Made by a program: the position numbers and the translations under genes | In this document: positions 1-8,886 of the stretch, piece after piece | How positions within the stretch are numbered: the stretch's first letter is position 1 | How the letters are laid out: each line of letters opens with the position of its first letter | Notes under the pieces: generated by a model | Told to the model about the DNA's origin: nothing | Database searches by the model: none | What the model saw: only the letters and a program-made list of their open reading frames with translations | Source: Massilia sp. WG5 | Lineage (GTDB): Bacteria > Pseudomonadota > Gammaproteobacteria > Burkholderiales > Burkholderiaceae_D | Assembly: GCF_001412595.2 (NCBI RefSeq) | Contig: NZ_CP012642.1 | Span: 1 to 14,623 of the forward strand | Direction of reading: 5' to 3' | Length of the DNA: 14,623 nucleotides

Positions 1-131
1 CCACGCGCCTGCTGCTGACGGCGCGCACCTTCGACAAGCTCGACAGCACGGGCGGCGACCTCAAGATCGTCGAGCGCCTGGTGGTGTTCGACTCCGAATT
101 GCTTGCAGGGGCGTTGGTGTACCCGGTGTAA
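1..131 (+). CDS. Rieske ring-hydroxylating oxygenase small (beta) subunit, 3' end only
   Basis: Codons run in frame from base 3 to the TAA at 129-131. The segment is identical to the last 43 codons of the complete small-subunit gene at 12399-12871, so it is the second sighting of that gene at the contig edge, not a separate paralogue. It holds the C-terminal strand-rich end of the NTF2-like fold, finishing in GALVYPV. See the full-length entry for function. Confidence 0.9.
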   Translation, partial: TRLLLTARTFDKLDSTGGDLKIVERLVVFDSELLAGALVYPV

Positions 132-159
132 GCCGGCAACCAGCCAGTGCCCGAACGCC

Positions 160-176
160 TGCCGGCGCGACCGGCA
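160..176 (+). other. Intercistronic hairpin between small and large oxygenase subunits
   Basis: TGCCGG, a five-base loop and CCGGCA form a compact 6-bp stem in the 75-bp gap between the two oxygenase subunits. It recurs at 12900-12916. There is no following T-run, so it is not a convincing terminator. It could tune mRNA stability or subunit ratio, which is inference only. Confidence 0.4.
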
Positions 177-206
177 ATGACAAACCGAATCAATGGAGTA
201 GCCGCG

Positions 207-1472
207 ATGGACATGCATGCAACTGATACTGAACTGAACCCACACAAGAAATGGCCGCGGAAGATTGCTCGCGCGTGCCGTTGTGGGTCTATACGGACAA
301 GGACAATTACCGCAGCGAACTCGAGCGCATTTTCTACGGGCCGTTCTGGCACTTTGTCGGTATCGATACCGAAGTGCCGAACACGGGCGATTTCAAGCGC
401 GCGACGATCGGCGAACGGACGGTCTTGATGACGCGTACCGAGACTGGTGAGATCAGCGTGCTGCAGAATAATTGCGCGCACCGTGGCGTGGAACTGTGCC
501 AGGCGAAATTTGGCCACCAGAAGGAAATCATGTGTCCGTACCATCAATGGACTTATGACCTGAAGGGGGAACTGATGGGCGTGCCTTTCCGGCGCGGCAT
601 CAAGGGCAAGGGCGGCTTCCCGGCCGACTTCGACATGAAGGAGCACGGCCTGCGGGTGCTGAAAGTAGAAAACATCAACGGTGCCGTGTTCGCTTCGTTC
701 GACCACAGCGTCCGCCCGATGGAAGAGTATCTTGGCGACGAAAATTATTTCTATCTCAAGCGTATCTTCAATGGCCGCAAGGTCAAGGTGCTTGGCTATC
801 AGCGCCAACGCATTAAGGGCGATTGGAAAACTGTACATGGAGAACATCAAGGATCCCTACCATGCGTCCTTGCTGCACGTATTCCTGATCAGCTTCGGCC
901 TGTACCGGATTGACCAGAAGGGCGTCACCATCACCGACGAGCGCACCCGTTCGCACAACGTGTTCGCATCGGTCCGGAATACCGGCGAAGCCACCGGCAC
1001 GATGGAAATGAAATCCTATCGTCCGGACTACACGCTCAACGACATGCGACTGGTCAAGGCGGCGCCGGAGTACAACGACGAAATCACGATCCAGATCCAG
1101 ACCATCTTTCCTGACCTGGTCTTGCAACAACAGGACAACAGCCTGCAGCTGCGCTATGTCATCCCTATGGGGCCGAACGAGTTCGAGCTGCTGTGGACCT
1201 ACTTCGGCTACGAGGATGACGACGAGGAAACCACTATGCGCCGCTTACGCCAGGCCAACCTGACCGGTCCGTCCGGTTTCGTGTCGGTTGACGATACCGA
1301 GGTGCTGGAGTACTCCTGCGCCGGCATCCAGGCCAACCCGGGCAACACCGCGGTGCTGGAACTGGGCGGCAGGGGGGCGGCGCCGCCGGAGGACGGCAAC
1401 ATGGTGACCGAGGGGCCGATCCGCGGTTTCTATGAGTACTACCGCACCATCATGTACGGGGACCAGGACTGA
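207..1472 (+). CDS. NagG-like Rieske oxygenase large (alpha) subunit, frameshifted copy of 12946-14211
   Basis: This is the left-copy version of the intact 421-residue gene at 12946-14211. It has the same ATG context and the same stop. It is broken by a missing G near 260 and an extra A near 826-830 (GGAAAACTG here, GGAAACTG in the intact copy). A local swap near 712-716 replaces one Pro with Arg. Because the other copy is open throughout, these breaks are best read as sequencing errors. One difference favours this copy: upstream it reads GGAG at 194-197, a proper ribosome binding site nine bases before the ATG, where the right copy reads only GAG. Function is given under the intact copy. Confidence 0.9.
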
Positions 1473-1479
1473 AGGCTGC

Positions 1480-1514
1480 CTGCGCCGGAAGCGGCTGATC
1501 CGGCGCAGCATTTT
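1480..1514 (+). terminator. Hairpin terminator after the oxygenase large subunit
   Basis: A perfect 10-bp GC-rich inverted repeat, CTGCGCCGGA (1480-1489) and TCCGGCGCAG (1499-1508), has a nine-base loop and starts seven bases after the TGA of the large subunit. CATTTT follows, so the T-run is short (four). It probably ends or attenuates the upstream liv/aldolase/dioxygenase/oxygenase operon. The same structure is at 14219-14253. Confidence 0.7.
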
Positions 1515-1532
1515 CCATGGACATAGGTGTGA

Positions 1533-1578
1533 CGCTGGCCGCTTGGCCAGCGGCGTCCCCGCACGCCGTTCGGACGCC
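1533..1578. other. Overlapping inverted repeats in the 331-bp inter-operon region
   Basis: The stretch 1473-1803 has no supportable gene. Besides the terminator and promoter it holds CGCTGGCC-GCTT-GGCCAGCG (1533-1552), whose last base begins a second pair, GGCGTCC (1552-1558) with GGACGCC (1572-1578). The two stems share only base 1552, so they are essentially back-to-back structures rather than a strong switch. No T-run follows. Possible roles are a second termination signal or a protein site; neither is shown. Confidence 0.4.
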
Positions 1579-1643
1579 ATGTCCGCGGCTGAGGACAGGC
1601 CGTCGAGCCGCCGGATTGCGATGTAGCGCACCTGTGGTTCCAA

Positions 1644-1671
1644 TTACGAATTTCACGTGTATCGAACGTAA
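1644..1671. promoter_or_regulatory. Possible upstream regulator site (TTACG...CGTAA with central CACGTG)
   Basis: TTACG (1644-1648) and CGTAA (1667-1671) form an interrupted inverted repeat 18 bases apart, with the palindrome CACGTG at 1654-1659 near the centre. It lies just upstream of the -35 box of the oph promoter, where an activator would bind. Short arms make this tentative, and no regulator gene is in the window. Confidence 0.3.
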
Positions 1672-1705
1672 ACCGGTAGACACCGGTTGGCGCGGCATCT
1701 ATACT
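1671..1705 (+). promoter_or_regulatory. oph operon promoter with overlapping operator-like inverted repeat
   Basis: TAGACA (1677-1682), a 17-base spacer and TATACT (1700-1705) make a near-consensus sigma-70 promoter about 100 bp before ophA2. A perfect inverted repeat, AACCGGT-AGAC-ACCGGTT (1671-1688), covers the whole -35 box. A protein bound there would block polymerase, so substrate-relieved repression is the simplest reading (inference). The copy at 14410-14444 is identical. Confidence 0.65.
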
Positions 1706-1709
1706 TTTG

Positions 1710-1730
1710 CTTAGGGGTCTAAGTTTTTTT
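1710..1730 (+). promoter_or_regulatory. Short leader hairpin followed by seven T
   Basis: CTTAG-GGGT-CTAAG (1710-1723) followed by T7 (1724-1730) sits right at or just after the expected transcription start of the oph promoter. The stem is only 5 bp and largely A-T, so it is more likely a pause site than a true terminator. An attenuator is possible but unsupported. Confidence 0.3.
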
Positions 1731-1790
1731 ATTGTGCGGTAAAAGTAATCCGGCCGCTGCATGCAGGAGCCAGGCAGCGGTTGAACAACT

Positions 1791-1798
1791 AGGGAGGT
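1791..1798 (+). promoter_or_regulatory. Strong ribosome binding site that fixes the GTG start of ophA2
   Basis: AGGGAGGT lies five bases before GTG at 1804. It supports GTG rather than any later ATG as the start of ophA2, and the resulting N-terminus (MISKEENELLCRVEGDAPMG) matches the phthalate dioxygenase family start. It recurs at 14530-14537 in the right copy. Confidence 0.8.
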
Positions 1799-1803
1799 CT
1801 GCG

Positions 1804-3115
1804 GTGATAAGCAAAGAAGAGAACGAGCTGCTGTGCCGGGTGGAAGGCGATGCGCGATGGGGCAGCTGATGCGCCGCCAGGCAACCGGTATGCCTGATCG
1901 AAGAAGTGAGTGAGGCGGACGGTACGCCGGTCAAGGCGCGCATGTTCGGCCAGGACCTGGTCGTGTTCCGCGATACCCAGGGCCGGGTCGGCGTCATGGA
2001 CGAATATTGCCCACACCGCGGCGCCTCACTGGTACTCGGGCGCAACGAGGGCAACGGCCTGCGCTGCCTCTATCACGGCTGGGAAGATGGACGTGGAAGG
2101 CAACGTCGTCGAGATGGCATCGGAGCCGGCCTCCAGCTGCATGGCCGCCAAAGTCAAGCATCGCGCCTATCCGGTCAGAGAATGGGGCGGCTGCGTCTGG
2201 GCCTACCTCGGTCCTGCCGAGACGATGCCCGAGTTCACGCCACCGCCCTGGGCGCCGACCGCCGAAGTCCGGGTCAGCATCGCCAAGGCCATCATTCCCT
2301 GCAACTGGGCGCAGATCCTGGAGGGCGCGATCGACTCGGCGCACAGTTCGAGCCTGCATTCGTCGGACATGGTGCCGGCCCGGGTCCAGGGCGCCGAAGC
2401 CAACGACAAGGCCTGGCTGCGGCCTTCCACCGACAAGGCGCCACGGCTGCAAGTGCAGCGCACCTCCTATGGCTTCCGCTATGCGGCGCTGCGGCGCCCG
2501 ATCAGCAATGCGGCGACGCACGATTATGTGCGCTCGACGGTGTTCGTCGCACCGGCCACCGCGCTGATCCCGCCCAACAATCTGTACAACGTGGCCAACA
2601 TCAATGCCGGTGGACGACACCAACACGGCGTTCTATTTCATCGCCTGGGGCCACCCGGCCAAGACCCCGGAGACCGAAACGTGGCGCAAGTTCCTCGGCC
2701 AGCGCCTGGGCGTCGACCTCGACCAGCACTACAAGCCGTTGCGTAACGTCCACAACATGTTCTGGCAGGACCGGCAAGCATGAAAGCAGGGAACTTCACC
2801 GGGATCACGGGCTTCCCGAACCAGGATATTGCGATGTGGGTGACGATGAGCCCGATAGCGAACCGCAGTGCGGACCGCCTCGGCGCCAGCGACCTCGCCG
2901 TCGTCGAGTTCCGGCGCCAGATGATCGAGGCGGTGCGCGCATTCCAGGACGGGCAGCCTGCGATCGGTTGCGCCGACAGCGCGGTCGGGCCCGGGGTCTG
3001 TGCCTACCAGGCGATCATCCCCAAGAGCGTCGACTGGCGCTCGTACGAAACGAGCTATGTGTGGGACGAGCCGCAGGCGGCAGCGCTGGATGGCAGCTAC
3101 CAGACGACGGCTTGA
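1804..3115 (+). CDS. ophA2: Phthalate 4,5-dioxygenase, oxygenase component (frameshifted in this read)
   Basis: Rieske non-haem iron oxygenase that adds O2 across C4-C5 of phthalate to give the cis-4,5-dihydrodiol, fed electrons by OphA1. The rebuilt protein is about 437 residues, the family's usual length. The Rieske cluster ligands are in CPH (C70, H72) and CLYH (C89, H92). The mononuclear iron motif EGAIDSAHSSSLH lies further on. The start is GTG with a strong ribosome binding site. Indels break the frame near 1855 and 1879 (both corrected by the right copy, which reads APMGQLMRRHW), near 2083 (extra G after YHGW), 2606 (two bases lost) and 2777. It is the first gene of the oph operon, 29 bp before ophC. 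PobA-type phenoxybenzoate dioxygenases are close relatives, but the decarboxylase, reductase and dehydrogenase neighbours favour phthalate. Confidence 0.85.
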
Positions 3116-3144
3116 GCCGCGGATAACGATTCAGGAGACAAAAC

Positions 3145-4131
3145 TTGTCCAAGCTTCAACTTTCAATCGCGATGGGAGACTATGACCGGACCCGTGGGCT
3201 GCTCGACGGCAGCGTGCAGATCGATGGTCGATCCGGTCTGCATGACGCTTTCGCCGGAAGAGATTTTCTTCCGGGCTTTCCGCAATGCCGAGTTTGACAT
3301 CAGCGAACTGTCCTTTTCCAGCTACCTGGTCAAGGCCTCGAAGGGCGTGAGCCCGTACGTGGCGATACCGGTATTCCTGTCGCGTGCGTTCCGCCATACC
3401 TCGATCTATGTGCGCACCGATCGCATCCGCAAGCCCGAAGACCTGAAAGGCTGCCGCATTGGGGTACCGAATATCAGCTGACCGCCAACGTGTGGGCGCG
3501 CTCGATCCTGCAGGACGATTACGGCGTGCGGCCGGAGGATGTGACCTGGGTGCGCGGCGGCATCGACGAGCCGGGCCGTCCCGAAAAAATCAAGCTTGCG
3601 CTGCCACCTGAGGTGCGGATGGAGAGTGCGCCGGAAGGCGACACGATCTCTGCAATGCTCGACCGCGGGGATATCGACGCGTTCATCGCGCCGCGCCCGC
3701 CTGGCGGCGCGGCCGCTAATAATCCCGATGTCGGCTGGCTGTTTGCCGATCCGACCGCCACCGCCAAGGACTACTACAAGCGCACCGGGATTTTTCCGAT
3801 CATGCACGTGGTCGGCATCCGCAACGAACTGGCGGCACAGCATCCATGGTTGCCGGGCGCCGTGCTGAAGGCGTTCGAGCAGGCCAAGTCGGCCGCGCTC
3901 GCCAGGCTGGGCGACACCTCGGCCACCAAGGTGACGCTGCCGTTCGTGGAAGAGCAGTTGAAGGCGGCGCGCGAGTCTATGGGACAGGATTACTGGTCGT
4001 ACGGCGTGGCTAACAACCGGCCGACCCTGGAGGCATTCGTGCGCCACCATCATTCCCAGGGGTTGTCGGCGCGCCGGATGTCGGTCAACGAAATCTTCCA
4101 CCCCGGCAGCTACGAGTCCTTCAAGATATGA
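3145..4131 (+). CDS. ophC: 4,5-dihydroxyphthalate decarboxylase
   Basis: Removes one carboxyl group from 4,5-dihydroxyphthalate to give protocatechuate, the last step of the phthalate upper pathway. The rebuilt protein is about 329 residues, as in Pht5/OphC. It shows the family's typical runs GDYDRTRGLLDGSVQIDG at the N-terminus, SRAFRHTSIYVRTDR, a GVPEYQLTANVWAR stretch, TGIFPIMHVVGIR and ATKVTLPFVEEQL, ending YESFKI. The fold is related to periplasmic substrate-binding proteins, so automatic tools often mislabel it as an ABC transporter binding protein; no signal peptide is seen. The start is TTG at 3145 with AGGAG at 3133-3137. Two breaks are seen: two bases lost near 3224, and a G lost near 3469 within GVPEYQ. 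Its stop overlaps the next gene's start (ATGA at 4128). Confidence 0.85.
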
Positions 4132-4975
4132 TCGATGCACAGGCAACGGTTTCCATGACAGACCTGCTCAGTTCGTTCGGCAGCAGCAACCTGGCCGGAC
4201 TTGCCATCGTGGCCGGCGTCGCCGCCGCGTTCGTGGCGGGCGGCATCGTCAAGGGCATCCTCGGCGTGGGGCTGCCGCTGGTCATGGTGCCGGCTCTGTC
4301 ACTGGTGATGCCGACCCCGCAGGCCATCAGCTTGCTGGCGATACCGGTGCTCGCGGCCAACCTGTGGCAGGCGATCGATAGCGGTGTCGCAATCGGCAGG
4401 CTGCGCCGCTTTTTCCCGCTGCTGGTGGCGCTGGTAGGAGCGACCCTGGTGACGGTCCCGCTGGCGCTGGCCATGCCCTCGGGCATGCTGACCTTGATGG
4501 TGGCGCTGGCGGTGTTGCTGGCGGCACTGTCGATGGCGTTCCGGCCGCAATTCGATATTCCAGCGCGCCGTCAACGGCTGGCTGGCGTCGCCGTCGGGGC
4601 ATTGGCGGGCGTGGTCGGTGGCGTTTCTTCGCTCACCGGACCGGTCGTGATCGCCTATCTGTCGGCGCTGAAACTCGAGCGCGAGGATTTCATCGGCTGC
4701 ATCAGCGTGATTTACCTGTTCAGCGCCATCCCGCTGTACGCGTCGCTGGCGGCCCATGGCCGGCTGGGTGCGAGTGAACTGGCGGTGTCGCTGGTCGGCC
4801 TGCTCCCGATGGCGTGCGGACTGTTGATCGGCAAATGGTTGCGCGGTTTTTTCAGCGAGTTGTGGTTTCGGAGAACCATCCTTGCTTTCCTGGCTGTCAG
4901 CGCAGCCGCCTTGCTGTTGCAGGCGACTGAGCTGACCCATGCGCCCCCCAGCGCGAATTTCAAATTCTGGAATAA

Positions 4976-4979
<4 letters not shown>
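4128..4979 (+). CDS. TauE/SafE (TSUP) family membrane permease
   Basis: An intact 283-residue, very hydrophobic protein with about eight membrane segments. The glycine-rich first repeat (GGIVKGILGVGLPLVMVPAL, about residues 37-56) and the similar second repeat (LAGVVGGVSSLTGPVVIAYL, about 163-182) are the duplicated TSUP signature. The family moves anionic organic or sulfur compounds across the inner membrane. Inside a phthalate operon the likely cargo is phthalate or a related aromatic acid; direction is unknown. It overlaps ophC and ophE by ATGA junctions, so translation is probably coupled. In Burkholderia cepacia DBO1 the comparable slot is held by the MFS permease OphD, so this looks like a non-homologous replacement. 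Cargo assignment is inference; family assignment is firm. Confidence 0.8.
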
Positions 4980-5829
<850 letters not shown>

Positions 5830-5833
<4 letters not shown>

Positions 5834-6832
5834 GCCTGATCGATGCCCACAAGGCCGCTCCCCAAGCACCTATGGAAGGCCCGGCAACCCCTGATGGAAT
5901 GACACCGCTGCGTATCGCGCACGTGCGCGACGTGGCGGAGGGTATCCGCAGCTTCGAGCTGGTCCACCCGATGGCGCGCAGCTGCCGGTCTTTACGCCCG
6001 TTCGCACATCAAGATCGGGTGCGAACGGCGCCATCCGCAAGTACTCGCTGTGCAACGACCCGGCCGAGCGCGGCCGCTACGTCATCGCCGTCAAGCGCGA
6101 CGAGCGCGGGCAGGGCGGCTCGATCAGCCTGGTCGACGACGCCAGGGTCGGGACACCTTGCTGGCCTCGGTGCCCGAGAACGCATTTCCGTCGTGGAAAC
6201 CGCCCCATCCTATATTTTCATCGCCGGCGGGATCGGCATCACGCCGATCATGTCGATGATCGCCTCCATGGGCGAGCTGCCTGCCGCGCCCTGGAAACTG
6301 TACTATTTCACGCGCTCGCCCGAAACCCACCGCGTTCCTGGAGGAACTGAACGCACCGGAACTGCGCGGACGTGTCCATGTGCACCACGACCATGGCGAC
6401 CGGCGCGCGTCGTTCGACCTGTGGCCGTGCTGGAACGGTCGAGCGGGGCCCATGTGTACTGCTGCGGCCCGCAGGGCTGATGGACGCGGTGCGCGACATG
6501 TCCGGCCATTGGCCGCATTCGAACATTCACTTCGAAAGCTTCGCCGACGGCAGCCGGCCACGGCCCGACGACACGCCGTTCGTGGTGCAGCTGGCAAAAT
6601 CCGGCCGCAGCCTCGAGGTACCGGTCGGCAAATCGATCCTCGACGTGCTACGCGAAAGTGGCTGCGACGTGGCGTCGTCATGCGAAAGCGGCACCTGCGG
6701 CTCGTGCCGCACCGGCTTGCTGGCGGGCGAAGCGGATCATCGCGACATGGTGTTGATGCCGAGGAAATGGAGTCGCAGATCATGGTGTGCGTGTCGCGCG
6801 CCAGGTCGGCCGAACTGGTGCTGGACCTGTGA
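5830..6832 (+). CDS. ophA1: Phthalate dioxygenase reductase (FMN, NADH and plant-type 2Fe-2S)
   Basis: Passes electrons from NADH through FMN and a C-terminal [2Fe-2S] centre to OphA2. Domains in order: FMN-binding barrel with [13 protein letters not shown] domain with [19 protein letters not shown] and YCCGPQGLMDAV; and C-terminal ferredoxin with [12 protein letters not shown] plus the last ligand in IMVCVSRA. The rebuilt length is about 335 residues, near the 320 or so of the family, with a slightly longer N-terminus. ATG at 5830 overlaps the ophE stop. The frame is broken about nine times, for example near 5974, 6000, 6150, 6190, 6330 (extra C), 6424, 6477 and 6763. Vanillate demethylase reductase VanB is the nearest alternative; the neighbours decide for OphA1. 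Confidence 0.85.
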
Positions 6833-6834
6833 TC

Positions 6835-8028
6835 ATGGGACAACGCCGACTCCGCCTGGAGTGGCCGGCCTTGGCCGTGCCTTCACGCTGATGTTGCCGA
6901 CCCTGGGCGCCGATCCCCGCATCGAGCTGGTCGCGGCGTGCGACCCGCGCGCGGCGGCACGCGCGCAGTTCGCGCGCGACTTCTCGGCGCCGGTCTACGA
7001 AAGCGTGGAACAGCTCGCTGCCGACCCGTCGCTAGACGCGATCTATGTCGCAAGCCCGCACCAGTTCCATGCTGAAGCACACCAGTATTGCCGCTTCGCA
7101 TGGGAAACATGTACTGGTCGAAAAGCCGATGGCGTTGAGCATGGCCGAGTGCGGACGACATGATCGAGGCATGCCGGGCGGCGGCGTGCACCTGATCGTC
7201 GGTCATTGCCACAGTTTCGACTCGCCCTATCTGGCGGCGCGCGCGATCATCGACAGCGGCGAACTCGGCAAAGTCAAGATGATTCAGGCGCTCAATTACA
7301 CCGACTTTCTGTACCGCCCGCGGCGTCCGGAAGAGCTCGATACCGATGCCGGCGGTGGCGTCGTGTTCAGCCAGGCAGCGCACCAGGTGGACGTGGTGCG
7401 TCTGCTGGCAGGCAGCCGCGCCACGCACGTTCGCGCCACCCATGGGGCCTGGATCCGGCGCGGCCTACCGAGGGCGCCTACGCGGCGATGTTGTGGTTCG
7501 ACGATGGTGTGTTCGCCTCGCTGGTTTACAGCGGATTCGGCCATTTCGATTCGGACGAGTGTGCGGCTGGACGGGAGAAATGGGCGCGCCCAAGGAGTCG
7601 ACGAGTATGGCGGCGCGGCGCCGTCTAGCGGCCATCGAGTCGCCGCAGGAAGAGGCCCGGCTGAAGGCGGCCGCTACCTATGGCGGCCCGGCCTATCGGG
7701 CGCCGGCCAAGCCCGGCGCGGACGCCGCCCCGTTCCAGCACCAGCATTTCGGGCCGATTGTCGTTGCCTGCGAGCGCGGGGATATGCGGCCGATGCCCGA
7801 CGCCGTGGTGGTGTACGGCGACGCCGTGCGCGAGCGACGCGCGCTGGCGCCTCCGGCCGTGCCGCGCTTCGAAGTCATCGACGAGCTGTACGCGGCGGTA
7901 GTGCACGGAACGGCACCGCTCCACAGTGGGCTTTGGGCCAAGGCAACGCTGGAAATCTGCCTGCGCTGCTGGAGTCGGACCGCGAAAAGCGCGACGTGAA
8001 GCTCGAGCACCAGGTGGGACGAGGATAA
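6835..8028 (+). CDS. ophB: cis-4,5-dihydrodiol phthalate dehydrogenase (Gfo/Idh/MocA family)
   Basis: Oxidises the phthalate cis-4,5-dihydrodiol to 4,5-dihydroxyphthalate with NAD(P). After repair it is about 398 residues. Near the N-terminus is the Rossmann loop GVAGLGRAF, then [20 protein letters not shown], the family's EKP motif in [13 protein letters not shown], and [16 protein letters not shown]. This matches the Pht4/OphB type, which belongs to the Gfo/Idh/MocA family rather than the short-chain dehydrogenases used for most arene dihydrodiols. ATG at 6835 follows the ophA1 stop by two bases. Breaks lie near 6862, 7072, 7153, 7175, 7450, 7569, 7597, 7613 and 7964. It is the last gene before the insertion sequence, whose end is 15 bp after the TAA. 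Confidence 0.8.
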
Positions 8029-8043
8029 AGCACGCGGTACAAC

Positions 8044-8061
8044 GGGGCATTGTCAAGTTGC
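8044..8061 (+). repeat. IS6-family terminal inverted repeat, end distal to the transposase start (IRR)
   Basis: GGGGCATTGTCAAGTTGC matches the complement of 8869-8886 in 17 of 18 positions. Read outward on the minus strand it contains TTGACA, an outward -35 box pointing antisense into ophB. Confidence 0.9.
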
Positions 8062-8130
8062 TGAGCCGACGAGACGAGTTTCGGAATCCGGAGCGAAATG
8101 GCCGCGCGCTCGGATAACAAATGTCCCAGG

Positions 8131-8836
8131 TTATGCGTTCTTCGCTACATCGGTGACCTCATTCCAGAGAGAAAACGCTTGAGTACGCACGTGCCGGTAC
8201 TGCTGCGCCGACAGGCGGTTGCGCTGGCATCGGAAGACGTTGTTGATCGGCCCATGCGCGGATAGAAAACGCTGCGCGTGCCTCGGTGACTTGTAGCGGC
8301 GCATCTGCCGTTCTCGCTGGCGCGTCGGTTGGTGCGATAGCTCGGCCCGGTTGTTCAAACCCTTGTGCTGGCGATGCTCTACGCCCGGCATGATCTGAGC
8401 CTTAGCGGCCGCATAACTCTTGAGCTTGTCAGTAATCAGAACCCGCGGCACGTAGCGCAAGCCCTTGAGAAGCTTGCGAAAGAACCGCTTGGCCGCCTGC
8501 CGGTCACGCCTGCTCTGCACGAGGACATCCAGGACATGGCCGTCCTGGTCAACTGCACGCCAGAGGTAATGATGTTTTCCCTTGATCGTCAGCACGACCT
8601 CGTCGAGGTGCCATTTGTCGCCCCGTCGTGGCTGACGTCGGCGCAGCTCAGCAGCGTATTGCTGGCCGAACCGCAGAGTCCATTGGCGAATCGTCTCGTA
8701 AGTCACGACGATACCCGGCTTGCCATCAATTCCTCGATGTCGCGAAAGCTCAGCGAGAACCGGAAGTAGAGCCACACCACATGGCTGATGATCTCCCGAG
8801 GTAGCGGAAACCGCGGTAAAGTTGAGAACCTGTCAT
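8131..8836 (-). CDS. IS6-family DDE transposase
   Basis: The rebuilt protein of about 235 residues starts at the ATG whose complement is 8834-8836 (MTGSQLYRGFRYPREIISHV...). A helix-turn-helix region (LSFRDIEELMASRG...VTYETIRQW) is followed by the catalytic core: D in DKWHLDEVVL, D in VLITDKLKSY and E in NNRAELSHQPTRQRE, followed by MRRYKS. This spacing is that of IS6 transposases. Two lost bases break the N-terminal frame, near 8800 (within RYPREI) and near 8729 (within ASRGIVV); from 8775 to the stop at 8131 a frame is open. It catalyses replicative cointegrate formation, and in the IS26 branch also conservative joining at a pre-existing copy. Its reading direction is opposite to the oph and liv genes. 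Confidence 0.9.
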
Positions 8837-8868
8837 CTCATCATTTTATCGAGGCGCGGCCGGCTGTG

Positions 8869-8886
8869 GCAAATTGACAATGCCCC
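8869..8886 (-). repeat. IS6-family terminal inverted repeat, transposase-proximal end (IRL)
   Basis: This is the complement of GGGGCATTGTCAATTTGC. It abuts the livG coding sequence directly: the final C of the repeat already serves as the first base of the livG histidine codon at 8886-8888. Confidence 0.9.
8874..8879 (+). promoter_or_regulatory. Outward-facing -35 box in the IS end, pointing at livG'
   Basis: A perfect TTGACA lies inside the inverted repeat and reads out of the IS toward livG', livF and the downstream catabolic genes. IS6-family ends are known to form hybrid promoters this way. No good -10 box is visible 16-18 bases downstream (the position falls on CGGCCC), so promoter activity here is doubtful; transcription could instead begin within the IS. 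Confidence 0.4.

Larger units (their letters stand above)
1..1881. repeat. Terminal direct repeat, left copy (pairs with 12741-14623)
   Basis: Bases 1-1881 match 12741-14623 base for base except for a few small differences. The left copy has an extra G near 195, lacks a G near 260, has a local C/G rearrangement near 712-716, an extra A near 830, lacks a C near 1855 and lacks CT at 1879/1880. The repeat covers the 3' end of the Rieske small subunit, the whole large subunit, the terminator, the promoter and the start of ophA2. A gene-boundary-blind overlap of this kind is what an unclosed circular contig or a read-through of a tandem array gives. The alternative, two real diverged copies, is less likely because the differences are almost all frameshifting indels. 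Confidence 0.95.
8044..8886. mobile_element. IS6-family insertion sequence, complete, about 843 bp
   Basis: The element is bounded by 18-bp inverted ends with one mismatch, GGGGCATTGTCAAGTTGC at 8044-8061 and its near-complement at 8869-8886. One transposase gene on the minus strand fills it. The GGGGCATTGTCAA-type tips, the size and the single DDE gene of about 235 residues are standard for the IS6 (IS26) family. The 8-bp flanks, GGTACAAC on the left and ATGCGGTC on the right, do not match, so there is no target duplication. It lies between ophB and a 5'-truncated livG, in an opposite orientation to all catabolic genes, and is the only IS in the unit. Confidence 0.92.

Noticed and set aside
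147..428. Short frame overlapping the small/large subunit gap and the start of the left large-subunit copy
   Set aside because: It arises only from the frameshift near 260 in the left copy; the right copy has no equivalent.
3145..4131. ABC transporter substrate-binding protein
   Set aside because: The fold is related, but there is no signal peptide, and the sequence carries the specific runs of 4,5-dihydroxyphthalate decarboxylases, within a phthalate operon.
8365..8769. A 134-codon plus-strand frame inside the IS
   Set aside because: It is antisense to the catalytic core of the transposase, with no ribosome binding site and no recognisable family.
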